Positions 8,701 through 16,334 of a DNA stretch of 18,577 nt are shown in pieces. The position numbers were made by a program, and so were the translations under genes. The DNA is from Clostridia bacterium. GTDB lineage: Bacteria; Bacillota_A; Clostridia; Christensenellales; Borkfalkiaceae. The notes under the pieces were generated by a model. The model had not been told where the DNA came from and searched no databases. It saw nothing but the letters and a program-made list of their open reading frames with translations. The stretch's first letter is position 1; each line of letters starts with the position of its first letter. The stretch covers positions 1-18,577 of the forward strand of contig JAFQBR010000121.1 of NCBI GenBank assembly GCA_017399665.1, read 5' to 3'.

Positions 8701-9160
8701 ATTTTTAGAACTTTGCGACTTTAATTTATCTTGTGAAGATGCGTTTAACAGTGCTATAGGCACACATTTAATGGAAGAAGAGTATAAAAAGGTTATTGAA
8801 AAGGAAAAGGCGCTTAAAATTTTACAAATGCCAATTTTTAACGAGATTAAGAGCTACACCTTATTTAAAGAACAGCCCTTTACCTGTTTTATGCCGGCAA
8901 GCTTTGTGGAAGAAAATTATGATGGGGCAGAAGAAATTTTAATTCAAGGCATAATTGACCTTCTTGCAATTAAAGATGGAAAAGCCATTATAATTGATTA
9001 TAAGCACAGCGGAATTATAAACGAGCAAAAGCTTATTGAAAGATACCGCAAGCAACTTGAATTTTACGCCTATGCGGTTAATAAAGTTTTAAAGCTTGAA
9101 GTGGAAAGCTGTTATTTGGTAAACGTAAATACCTGCAAATTGATTAAAGTAAATTTTTAA
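5774..9160 (+). CDS. addA: ATP-dependent helicase/nuclease subunit A
   Basis: The 1128-residue AddA combines a UvrD/Rep superfamily 1 helicase with a C-terminal RecB-family nuclease. Helicase motifs appear in order: Walker A SASAGAGKT (K30), TFTNLAAKEMK (motif Ia), the DEYQD box at 392-396, VGDVKQSIYDFRG (motif III), DKNFRSS (motif IV), SIHASKGLEYP (motif V) and LLYVAMTRAKNRLYL (motif VI). The nuclease shows GNAYHRFLE, then GIIDLL with D1062, IIDYKHS with D1075 and K1077, and a QLEFYAYA helix. All catalytic residues expected of both activities are visible. The start at 5774 follows GGGGAGG and lies two bases after the addB stop, so the subunits are translationally linked. The 3' end has no terminator other than the hairpin overlapping the next start. 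Confidence 0.97.
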   Translation: MEKNYTPSQRLAIESDNSNILVSASAGAGKTYVMMERITRLVLEKGVDIDKILCVTFTNLAAKEMKEKLAKTLTEELTKVEGEKRAKLLYQLELLPTAPISTIHVFCKNLLSEFFYQAGLDPAFTILDDKGSKTLVNRVIDRLFEDLYENHDQDLTLLLPYLFKKRRDKNLKEKVINVYYSLISEAYPEQILEEGAVYYTPKGVNLIASEFAKAIYKEASLLLNEGKKLAEKCSHYEKFAQYVEHVAGVAEIICSHFNKDNLPLYYEEMCAFAPNVVIKAKPRKSKNEDPFELEVDFLANEYKEKVKRFLKNIETRYSVESLAKEKQEAVKTASVYNAFKKITLAFMNAFTREKRIENVVDFSDLEHLTLNLLKNEEVKEEVASRFEYIFTDEYQDTSGVQEEILSLISRNNLFMVGDVKQSIYDFRGCNPDIFANKYKKYQAGEGGIAINLDKNFRSSKNVLTAVNNLFSDIMTEECGRVDYKNNLMEVGAPYPENEGETKMFSVPKAKQEKILPEGVYSVVGHLNILTKNSSFSEGVAVANLVESLIGQEYYDVKEKRLKSIDYGDIALLLRDANKDADKYREYFARRAIPISAPSKDSIANYPEVAQVIDILKLINCYNQDIPLASVLKSKIGNLSDRDLLTIRKFTPKGSFVDAVKNYAENNVDEISAKISSFEQYFNGIRLLAEFTPCGELLAKIVSEKGIDVQILAKPLGETRLARLNKFIEVASASGQTVSEFMVGLDAQVEKLTMATSAENAVQIMSIHASKGLEYPIVILGRTTKSFSIESTKGDFLVDRYYGVSINHRNLDEMLITESLFNKYLKYLKTKRMREEEMRLLYVAMTRAKNRLYLINEYDSEKDYLPKPTHDDNVYGATSYFKMFAQGDFEVLDGLNIPESAKTTVVRQVLVSEADEYMTGEIGRYLAFEYPFKERSVLSVKRSVTKAAHPENEEERVYEKSAIFNESDTLTGNAYHRFLELCDFNLSCEDAFNSAIGTHLMEEEYKKVIEKEKALKILQMPIFNEIKSYTLFKEQPFTCFMPASFVEENYDGAEEILIQGIIDLLAIKDGKAIIIDYKHSGIINEQKLIERYRKQLEFYAYAVNKVLKLEVESCYLVNVNTCKLIKVNF

Positions 9161-9176
9161 AAATTGAATAAATAAA

Positions 9177-9228
9177 AAAAGGAACGTACATAATTTACCG
9201 CAAGAGGTGAAAAATGGACGTTCTTTTT
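9177..9228 (+). promoter_or_regulatory. Terminator-like hairpin enclosing the ribosome-binding site and start of the next gene
   Basis: Bases 9177-9187 (AAAAGGAACGT) pair with 9218-9228 (ACGTTCTTTTT), giving 11 pairs including one G-T. The 30-base loop contains the AGAGGTG ribosome-binding site (about 9203-9209) and the ATG at 9214. The right arm runs into T-rich sequence, so the structure resembles an attenuator or leaky terminator of addBA. It lies partly in coding sequence. The pairing is seen; the regulatory role is inferred. Confidence 0.4.
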
Positions 9229-9951
9229 AATTTTGTAAATGAAAAATTAGCACTTTTTGCTATCGGTAACAAATTGTACTATCTATCGTTAGGCATTTTT
9301 ATCGGTGAGCTTGTTTTTGGCTGTTTGTATTTGCTTTGGCTTAGTACCTTTGACGGGCTTAAAAAAGTTGGCGTAAGATTTATGTATTTACTTTATCAAA
9401 CCTGCTTTTTTATTGACCTTGGCGTATCGCTAGCAGAAAATTATTACGTTGGCAGATATTATCCAACGCCCACCTTTGCGTACTTTGCGTCTTTAGCCAA
9501 GTTTGTGCTGTTAATCGCGCTATACGGACTCGTTTGCGCTCACAGAGCTATACTAAATTTGCGCGAAAAAGATAAAAGAAAGGTGGAATTTATTAAAATG
9601 AATGATGAGCTTGAAGAGTTCGCTTATTCAAACGCTACCGCAAGAGGGCGAGTAAAAGGCAATTCTCAATCTGCGTTAGAGTGTTTAAGAGCTTCAAGTG
9701 ATTGTGAAATAGATGAGTTTTTACCTTTAAAGGAAGGATATAAAATAGCAGACGTAAACGTTGCATACGTAAAAGCCGTTATAGAGGGGTTAAAAAACAA
9801 GCAAATAGACCAAGATGATAGAGAGAGGCTTAATAAAATTGAATTTGAGCTAAAAACAGTGCCCGTTTGCGAAAATCAAAAAATTAGACAGCTTAACGAT
9901 GACTTTCAGTTTTTAATAAAAAAGATGACAGAATATGACGTTACGGTTTAG
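9214..9951 (+). CDS. Unrecognised three-helix membrane protein
   Basis: The 245-residue product matches no family I recognise. Three hydrophobic segments are visible: about residues 21-44, 54-73 and 88-113. A basic stretch follows (REKDKRK, 117-123), then a soluble, charged C-terminal half of about 120 residues with helical, coiled-coil-like composition. By the positive-inside rule the C-terminal half should be cytoplasmic. There is no signal peptide or catalytic motif. The start at 9214 has AGAGGTG four bases upstream. It lies 53 bases after addA on the same strand and is closed by a terminator at about 9998, so it may be the last gene of an addBA transcript. A role in DNA repair is not implied by its sequence. 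Confidence 0.8.
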   Translation: MDVLFNFVNEKLALFAIGNKLYYLSLGIFIGELVFGCLYLLWLSTFDGLKKVGVRFMYLLYQTCFFIDLGVSLAENYYVGRYYPTPTFAYFASLAKFVLLIALYGLVCAHRAILNLREKDKRKVEFIKMNDELEEFAYSNATARGRVKGNSQSALECLRASSDCEIDEFLPLKEGYKIADVNVAYVKAVIEGLKNKQIDQDDRERLNKIEFELKTVPVCENQKIRQLNDDFQFLIKKMTEYDVTV

Positions 9952-9997
9952 AAAAGGAGCAAATTTTTATAAAAAATTTTTAGGTTTTAATTAATTA

Positions 9998-10034
9998 AAA
10001 AAAAGGAACAGCTTTAGAAAGTTGTTCTTTTTTT
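9998..10034 (+). terminator. Intrinsic terminator after the membrane-protein gene
   Basis: GGAACAGCTTT at 10005-10015 pairs with AAAGTTGTTCT at 10018-10028, with two wobbles and a very short loop. It is flanked by a run of A before and a run of T to 10034. It ends the addB-addA-membrane protein unit 47 bases after the last stop codon. Confidence 0.8.
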
Positions 10035-10129
10035 GTGTTTTTTTTTGATAAATAGCCTTTTTAGAATAAGTTTAGTGTGATTTTATTAACTTTTTAGTAA
10101 AAAAATCAATAAAAGTAAAATAAATCATA

Positions 10130-10158
10130 ATGACAAAAACACTTTAAGGTGGTAATAT
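10130..10158 (+). promoter_or_regulatory. Candidate promoter of the lipoprotein gene pair
   Basis: ATGACA (10130-10135), a 17-base spacer and TAATAT (10153-10158) resemble a sigma-A promoter one base off consensus at -35 and two at -10. It lies about 40 bases before the start codon at 10199, downstream of a terminator, where a promoter is expected. The region is AT-rich, so chance similarity is possible. Confidence 0.45.
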
Positions 10159-10198
10159 ATAAGCATATAAAAAAGTAATAATAAATTAGGAGGAAAAA

Positions 10199-11425
10199 AT
10201 GAAACAAAAAATCAAGTTAATTTCATTACTAATGACATTTTTGTTTGTATGTTCCCTAACGGCATGCGGCTTAACCCCCGTTGACTCAAGCTCACCAAGA
10301 GTTCCAGAGGTTGTAGAAATAGTACCTGGCGGTCTTGGAGAGAATGGCTCAACCGAAACGTTAAAGCCAACGCGCCATTTAAGAGCAAAAGCGGATAAAG
10401 CAGGCAGAGTGAAGCTTGAAAAGAACTCCGACATACCCGCAGATTTCGTTCTTAACGTAGAAGGCGACGGCGAAATAAAGGTGCTTCAAATAACGGATAC
10501 ACAGATGATAGACCATACGCAGGTGCGTTTAGGTAATGGCGCGGTTTCAAGCGGATATGCTGATCGCGACTACATAATGTATGACCTTTTACGTTACGTG
10601 GTAGAACAAACTCAACCTGACTTAATTTTATTAACCGGTGACTACGTTTACGGCGATTACGACGATAACGGCTCTTGCTTTAGAGAACAAACGGACTTTT
10701 TTGATTCTTTAGGTGTTTACTGGGCGCCTATTTTCGGTAACCACGATAACGACTCAGATAGCAATTACGCAAGATGGCTTGAAGAAGGTTGGGAAGATTG
10801 GTACGGAAGAAAACAGTGTCAGTATTTTGAAGACTCTGAATATTGCCTATTTAGAACGCGCGTAGACCTTTCAGGCTACAGTAACTATTCGATAGCAATT
10901 AAGCAAAACGGCGAACTTCTTCGTTCAGTTTATATGTTAGATACTCACGGTTCACATCAAACTGCGCAAGAAATTAAGCAAATACAGCTTGATTGGTATA
11001 ATGCAGGCGTTAAAGCAATCAACGAATATGCAGGAAAGCAAATACCAAGCTTTGTAGGTATTCACGTTCCTCTTTATGCGTTCAATCTAGCAGCTCAGCA
11101 GTATGGCTACGTTAAGGGCACAACCCCCAACATGGAAATACCTGCAAACGATAACGGCGATTGGGGCTTCTTATATGCAAATCCAGGCGGAATGGATACT
11201 GATATGAAGGCTTTTAACACCTTTAAGGCGGGTGGAACAGACGCTATTTTAGCAGGTCACATTCACCAAAACAACGCGAGTATTTTATACGAAGGCGTAA
11301 GATTAGTATTCGGAACGAAGAGCTCACGCTACGATAAATATGTTGAAAGCTTACTTGGTGCAACGCTATTTACATTAAACGGCGCAAGCTTTGTAACCAG
11401 CCCCGTATATTACACGGGAAACTAA
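10199..11425 (+). CDS. Calcineurin-like metallophosphoesterase lipoprotein
   Basis: The 408-residue product has a type II signal peptide: basic KQKIK, a hydrophobic core, and lipobox LTAC with C23 as the lipid-modified residue. The mature enzyme would be anchored to the outer face of the membrane. A linker to about residue 80 is followed by a metallophosphoesterase domain. Its motifs run KVLQITDTQ (motif I), LLTGDYVYGDYD (II), PIFGNHDND (III), GIHVPLYAF (IV) and LAGHIHQNN (V). The arrangement resembles Dcr2/purple-acid-phosphatase-like phosphohydrolases acting on phosphoesters with two metals. Motif I reads D-T-Q instead of the usual D-x-H, which changes a metal ligand; related variants with Q exist. 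The substrate is not predictable. The start at 10199 follows a perfect AGGAGG at 10188-10193. The next lipoprotein gene begins 21 bases later. Confidence 0.9.
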   Translation: MKQKIKLISLLMTFLFVCSLTACGLTPVDSSSPRVPEVVEIVPGGLGENGSTETLKPTRHLRAKADKAGRVKLEKNSDIPADFVLNVEGDGEIKVLQITDTQMIDHTQVRLGNGAVSSGYADRDYIMYDLLRYVVEQTQPDLILLTGDYVYGDYDDNGSCFREQTDFFDSLGVYWAPIFGNHDNDSDSNYARWLEEGWEDWYGRKQCQYFEDSEYCLFRTRVDLSGYSNYSIAIKQNGELLRSVYMLDTHGSHQTAQEIKQIQLDWYNAGVKAINEYAGKQIPSFVGIHVPLYAFNLAAQQYGYVKGTTPNMEIPANDNGDWGFLYANPGGMDTDMKAFNTFKAGGTDAILAGHIHQNNASILYEGVRLVFGTKSSRYDKYVESLLGATLFTLNGASFVTSPVYYTGN

Positions 11426-11446
11426 TTTGCTATTTGGAGGAATATT

Positions 11447-14400
11447 ATGAAAAAATCTAAATTGATAGCATTAGTCTCTTTGATATTTACGTTAGTTGGC
11501 TCGCTTATAATTTCTGCATGTACTAACGTAGACGCTCTTCCCCCAAAGGTTGATGAATCAGCCGATAAAACTGCTCCCGTAATTACGGTAGAAGGGGAAA
11601 GAGAATACCTAGTTCATCTTGGAAAAACCTTTTATCTTCCTAAAATTACAGCAACTGACGACGTAGACGACGAACTTACTTCAAAAATAGTAGTTAAGCA
11701 TGGCGAAGATGAGGTGGCGGTTGAAAATTATTCTTTCGTTGCAGAAAAATCTGGCGAATATACCGCATACGTTTCAGTTAGTGATAAATCAGGTAACACG
11801 GCAACAGAGGAAATCACTGTTCACGTAACAGGCGAGACGGAAATTAACAGCTTTGATACGGCAACAAGAATGAAAGACGTAGAGGGTAAGGGTATTGTAA
11901 ACCTTTCTCACAATACAAATCCCGATTACGTTAGATACGGCACAGGTAGTGCAAAGCTTGAAGTTCAAAAGCACGTTGCTCTTTCTTGGCCGGGTATTGT
12001 TATTAATAATCTTCCCATAACGGATATTTTAGATTATTATTCTGTTTCATTTTGGGTATATAACGACGGCGTAGAAGATATAAATATTTTCTTACAGCGT
12101 AACGAACTTTATGCAGGTGCGAAATTTAACGTTCCTGCAAAAACTTGGACGAAGATTGAAGTTACAGCGCGTAATTACGACAACGTATTCGTTCCTATGG
12201 AAGGAAGAACAGGAGAACCCGAGGTTGGTGCTTGTGAAGATATCAAGTGTATAACCTTCCACTTCGTTAACCCCGCGAACACACCTACCTTTAATATTTA
12301 CGTTGACGAAGTTCAAGTAAATAAAGAACAGGTATTGGATACTTTAGAGATTTCAGCAGACATTATTCACCCAGTAATTAACAGTGCTTACGAAATGCCA
12401 GAGGCTGTTGTTGAATACGGCGGTGAAAAGGTAGATGCAGAAATAACTTATACGCTATTTGACTCAAGCTATAATCCGTTAGAAATTGCAGACGACAATA
12501 CTTATACTTTTGCAAATCCTGGTAAATATACTTTGGTTATAGAAGCAGATTATAACGGACTTAAAGCATCTGCAAACTATATGCTTGTTTGTGCTAAGGC
12601 AAGAGCGGCAAACGAAATTGAATTCTTTGAAGATGAATCTGCTCTTAACTTCTTTAAATCAGAACATTTCGATATCTCTTTAAATAGAGAAGTATACCAC
12701 ACGGACAACGGCTCTACCGCATCAATGAAGATACATTCATGTCCTTCTGCATGGCCATACTTAACGATGAACGGTCTACCTTACGGTGATTTAGAAGACG
12801 TTGCATACATCTATATGTACGCTAAAACAGACTATTCATTAAAAGAAGGTCAAAAGGCATACTTAGGTATTCGTGACGGCGGAAGAGGTCAAGTATTAAA
12901 ACGCTTAAGCCTTTCTAACGATTGGCAGTGCTTTGCTTTAACAAAGAGCGAGCTTGAAAATCTTGGCGTAACAACCTTACACGGCTTACAGTTATGTGTT
13001 GAATTATACGATACATCTAACCCCAACAACCAAGGCGGTTGGTGCCCCGTTGCATTCGATACTTATATTGATAACTTTACCGTAGCAACACTTCAAGATC
13101 CTATTGCAAAAGAAGACGGAGTTGTTCTAGACTTTGCTAACTACCGCGATATGGATGATTTACACTCAGCTTACATTTCTTATAACTTTGCCGATTTATC
13201 TAAAACGCTTAACAACCTTGGTTCTTTAAAGGTTAGCGTAGATGGCAAATGGCCTGAGATAAAATTAGGCGAAAGCTTTGCAAAATATACTCTTGACGGC
13301 GTTAAGAACGTAGTATTTGAGGTTTTAGTTCCTTCAATTCCAGAAGACGGATTCTTACGTTTAGGTATTAACGACAAGCAATATCAAAAGGTATTACCTT
13401 ACCAAGCAGGTAAGTGGGTAACTCTATACGTTCCCGTAGCGGCAGTTGGTGCAGATAATCTTGGCAATATTACATTTAATATAGCAAAGAGCGACGGTAA
13501 CGAGTGGGTTAACGTAGAAACCGTTTACGTTGGTAAAGTATGGCTTGACTATAACGGAAAACCTGAGGTGGATTTATCTACTATTGAATTTACAGGCGCA
13601 GAAAGTGAAAACGACCTTTATATGTTTAGAGTTGACAATTCTGACTATACTATAATGTTAAATGCAAAGCCGGAATACGTTAAAGAGGGCTCTTATTCTA
13701 TCAAACTAAGCGCAATTCCTCAATGGCCACAGTATTTCTTTACGGAAACGTTTACGAACTGGCTAACCAAGAATAACTACGGCAGTATCAGCTTTGACCT
13801 TTATATCGACGCTGAAAGCTCTGCAACAACTGTAACCTTAATGGAAGGTATAGGCGCAGGTACTCCCGTTTTAAACGAATGGTTTACGGTAACGGCAAAG
13901 GTTTCTGAGCTTGTTGGCGCACGCTTACAGTTTAATAAGCCTGCAGCAAAAGGTCTTAACGTATACTTAGATAACGTTAAATTTATTGAAAAAAGCGACG
14001 ATCACGTAAAAGAAGAGGGTGTTGTATTTGATTTCTATTCTGCTAGCGACGTAGAGTTATTAACAACCACGGTAAATATGTCTTATAATACCGAAGCAGA
14101 TTACACCCTTAACGGAAAAGGCTCACTTAAAATAAATGCAGACGGCAAATGGCCAGAAATTCACCTTGACGCATCTCTTACAAGCTACTCAACCGAAAAC
14201 GTTAAAAACGTTGTGTTTGAAGTTTACGTTGTTGAAGTTCCCGATGGCGGATATCTTCGTCTTGGCATCAACAATACAAACTATCAAAAAGTTTTACCTG
14301 CAGACGCAGGCAAATGGACAACACTTCGTGTTCCAGCTGCAGCTGTTAACGCAGAAAACCTTGCAAATATGGTGTTTAATATTTCTAAGCACGACGGCAC

Positions 14401-16276
14401 TACATGGGTTAACGTTGGCGTAGTTTACATTGGTAAAATTTGGCTTGAATATAATGAAGAAACTTTAGAATTTACAGGCATAGAAGGTGAATATGACCTT
14501 AATATGTTCACTCCTGATAACGCAGATCTTTATAAAGCAAGCATTAACAGCGAAGGCGCGTTTGTAAGCGACGGTAGCGCATCTATTAAGTTTAGTGCGA
14601 ACGCAAGATGGCCAAGATTCTATTTCAGCCAAACCTTTATTGATTGGCTAAATACAAAGGGCTACAAGAGAATTTCTTTTGAACTTTATATTGATGAACA
14701 AAATGCGGCAACAACTGTTGATAGAACGGAAGGTGTTTACTCAACAGCTACACCTGCATTAAATGAATGGGTAAGAATTGAACTACTAGTTTCAGAACTT
14801 ACAACAAGCAAGTTTATTCAAATTAATAAGGATGGCGAAGGCGCTTGCAACTTCTACGTTGATAATATGAAGTATTATACAACTGAAGAAGATGAACACG
14901 TAAAAGAAGAGGGCGTTGTATTAGACTTCTATTCTTCTAAGGATATGGATTCGTTAACGTCTAGCTACATTTCTTACAATACGGCTGTAAGCAAAACGCT
15001 TAACGGCATGGGATCTTTACAAGTTACTGTAGAAGGTCCATGGCCAGAAGTTACCTTTGGCGCAAGCTTAGCAAGCTACTCAACCGAAAACGTTAAGAAT
15101 ATAGTATTTGAGGTTTACGTTGTTGAAATTCCCGATGGCGGATATCTTCGTCTTGGTGTAAACGATTCTTACTATCAAAAGGTTATGGCTGCAGATGCAG
15201 GCAAGTGGGTAACCCTACGTGTTCCTGTTGCGGCATTCGGTGAAAGAGAAAACCTTGCAAACAGCAAGTTTAATATTTCTAAGCACGACGGCACTACATG
15301 GGTTAACGTAGGTACTTTATTTATCGGTAAAATTTGGCTTGAATATAATGAAGTAATTCCTGAACAGCCTGAAGAAATTAACACAGGAGTTGCATACGCC
15401 TTTGATAGCGAAAGCGATATTAGCGGTATTGTTCACGCAAACGGCGTAACGGGTACTATTGTTGAAAAGGATGGTAAAAGTGCGTTAAAGCTTGCAACTT
15501 CTGGTGCATGGCATAAACTTCAACTTTCAACTGCAGTAGATGAAATGTTTGACGTTAGTACGGTTAACTACATATACATTGACCTTTACTTTGACGTTGC
15601 TTTAGCAGATAGCGAATATATTAGATTAACCTACTATGCATGGAATGGTAGCGGTTATGCGGAAAAGAACTACGATAAGTATATCAAGGCTAAACAGTGG
15701 ACTACCGTTAAAATTCCTGTGCTAAGCGGAACACCTAAGCTTTCAGCTGTACAATTCCTTTTCCCAATTAGTAAAACCTCAGGATGGGAATCAGCTGGTA
15801 CGACAGCTGGCGAAGCACTTTATATCAACGAAGTTGGTGTGGTTAGTAATACGGTAAGCTTTAATGGCTTTACAAACGGCGAAACAAATGCTGACCTTGG
15901 TATGTTCTATACCTCAAACCAAGACCACCTAATCATGCTAAATAGTAATCCAGCCTTTGTAAAAGAGGGTAGTCATTCAATAAGACTTACAGCAGCTGCA
16001 AGATGGCCTGCCGCTTTATTTACTCAAAGCTTTATAGATTGGTTAAAGGCAGAAGGCTATACAACGATTAGCTTTGAAATCTATATTGATTCAAACGGTT
16101 CTGCAACAACTGTAACAGCGATGGAAGGGGAAAAACCGGCAACATTAGTTTTAGATCAATGGGCAACGATAACTGTTTCGGTAGACTCTTTAACAAGCTC
16201 TACAAAGATTCAGGTAAACAAACCCGTTGCAAACATTCTAGACGTATATTTTGATAACTTTGTATTCACAAAATAA
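11447..16276 (+). CDS. Giant modular lipoprotein with alternating carbohydrate-binding-like domains
   Basis: The 1609-residue product begins with a lipoprotein signal peptide (lipobox ISAC, C25). An Ig-like domain of the DUF5011/HYR kind follows (about 43-128, TAPVITVEG...DKSGNTATEEITV). Next come a jelly-roll-like module A (133-295, ending YVDEVQV), a second Ig-like domain (296-384) and module B (385-553, ending YIDNFTV). Residues 556-1609 are an array of two module types. C (about 155 residues, with KWPEI, LRLGIN, AGKWVTL and WVNV..VYIGK.WL.Y) is at 556-711, 854-1005, 1152-1312 and a divergent copy at 1313-1468. D (about 143 residues, EFTG... to Y.DN..F) is at 712-853, 1006-1151 and 1469-1609. 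The closing DN strand is typical of carbohydrate-binding modules, which is a family-level resemblance, not proof. No catalytic domain, LPXTG or transmembrane anchor is visible. GGAGG precedes the ATG. Binding of an extracellular glycan is the likeliest role; adhesion or scaffolding is possible. Confidence 0.85.
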   Translation: MKKSKLIALVSLIFTLVGSLIISACTNVDALPPKVDESADKTAPVITVEGEREYLVHLGKTFYLPKITATDDVDDELTSKIVVKHGEDEVAVENYSFVAEKSGEYTAYVSVSDKSGNTATEEITVHVTGETEINSFDTATRMKDVEGKGIVNLSHNTNPDYVRYGTGSAKLEVQKHVALSWPGIVINNLPITDILDYYSVSFWVYNDGVEDINIFLQRNELYAGAKFNVPAKTWTKIEVTARNYDNVFVPMEGRTGEPEVGACEDIKCITFHFVNPANTPTFNIYVDEVQVNKEQVLDTLEISADIIHPVINSAYEMPEAVVEYGGEKVDAEITYTLFDSSYNPLEIADDNTYTFANPGKYTLVIEADYNGLKASANYMLVCAKARAANEIEFFEDESALNFFKSEHFDISLNREVYHTDNGSTASMKIHSCPSAWPYLTMNGLPYGDLEDVAYIYMYAKTDYSLKEGQKAYLGIRDGGRGQVLKRLSLSNDWQCFALTKSELENLGVTTLHGLQLCVELYDTSNPNNQGGWCPVAFDTYIDNFTVATLQDPIAKEDGVVLDFANYRDMDDLHSAYISYNFADLSKTLNNLGSLKVSVDGKWPEIKLGESFAKYTLDGVKNVVFEVLVPSIPEDGFLRLGINDKQYQKVLPYQAGKWVTLYVPVAAVGADNLGNITFNIAKSDGNEWVNVETVYVGKVWLDYNGKPEVDLSTIEFTGAESENDLYMFRVDNSDYTIMLNAKPEYVKEGSYSIKLSAIPQWPQYFFTETFTNWLTKNNYGSISFDLYIDAESSATTVTLMEGIGAGTPVLNEWFTVTAKVSELVGARLQFNKPAAKGLNVYLDNVKFIEKSDDHVKEEGVVFDFYSASDVELLTTTVNMSYNTEADYTLNGKGSLKINADGKWPEIHLDASLTSYSTENVKNVVFEVYVVEVPDGGYLRLGINNTNYQKVLPADAGKWTTLRVPAAAVNAENLANMVFNISKHDGTTWVNVGVVYIGKIWLEYNEETLEFTGIEGEYDLNMFTPDNADLYKASINSEGAFVSDGSASIKFSANARWPRFYFSQTFIDWLNTKGYKRISFELYIDEQNAATTVDRTEGVYSTATPALNEWVRIELLVSELTTSKFIQINKDGEGACNFYVDNMKYYTTEEDEHVKEEGVVLDFYSSKDMDSLTSSYISYNTAVSKTLNGMGSLQVTVEGPWPEVTFGASLASYSTENVKNIVFEVYVVEIPDGGYLRLGVNDSYYQKVMAADAGKWVTLRVPVAAFGERENLANSKFNISKHDGTTWVNVGTLFIGKIWLEYNEVIPEQPEEINTGVAYAFDSESDISGIVHANGVTGTIVEKDGKSALKLATSGAWHKLQLSTAVDEMFDVSTVNYIYIDLYFDVALADSEYIRLTYYAWNGSGYAEKNYDKYIKAKQWTTVKIPVLSGTPKLSAVQFLFPISKTSGWESAGTTAGEALYINEVGVVSNTVSFNGFTNGETNADLGMFYTSNQDHLIMLNSNPAFVKEGSHSIRLTAAARWPAALFTQSFIDWLKAEGYTTISFEIYIDSNGSATTVTAMEGEKPATLVLDQWATITVSVDSLTSSTKIQVNKPVANILDVYFDNFVFTK
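13112..16273 (+). repeat. Alternating C-D module array inside the giant lipoprotein gene
   Basis: Unit order is C1 (13112-13579), D1 (13580-14005), C2 (14006-14461), D2 (14462-14899), C3 (14900-15382), C4 (15383-15850), D3 (15851-16273). C1-C3 are clearly homologous and C4 is diverged. C2 and C3 are most alike: a 42-base segment is identical at 14374-14415 and 15268-15309, and shorter identical runs surround it. The array ends at the stop codon with no C-terminal anchor. The missing D between C3 and C4 breaks the alternation. Confidence 0.8.
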
Positions 16277-16293
16277 TAAAGTTACCACACAAA

Positions 16294-16326
16294 AAAAGCA
16301 CCGCCAAATTTTTTGGCGGTGCTTTT
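16294..16326. terminator. Bidirectional terminator between convergent genes
   Basis: AAAAGCACCGCCAAA (16294-16308) pairs perfectly with TTTGGCGGTGCTTTT (16312-16326) around a TTT loop. A-rich sequence lies on the left and T-rich on the right, so the transcript has a U tract in both directions. It lies 17 bases after the lipoprotein stop and 8 bases from the minus-strand gene's stop. Confidence 0.93.
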
Positions 16327-16334
16327 GCTTTTTG

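Noticed and set aside
2520..9160. AddB/AddA pair as an anti-phage or mobile defence system
   Set aside because: All visible motifs fit housekeeping AddAB recombinational repair, placed beside ribosomal genes; no extra effector domain is fused.
10073..10110. Imperfect AT-rich hairpin upstream of the phosphoesterase gene
   Set aside because: Pairs are almost only A-T with mismatches, so it is not distinguishable from composition.
13112..16273. Repeats as a possible CRISPR or mobile-element signature
   Set aside because: The repeats are 400-500 bases, in frame, and encode protein modules; there are no short direct repeats with unique spacers, terminal inverted repeats or transposase.
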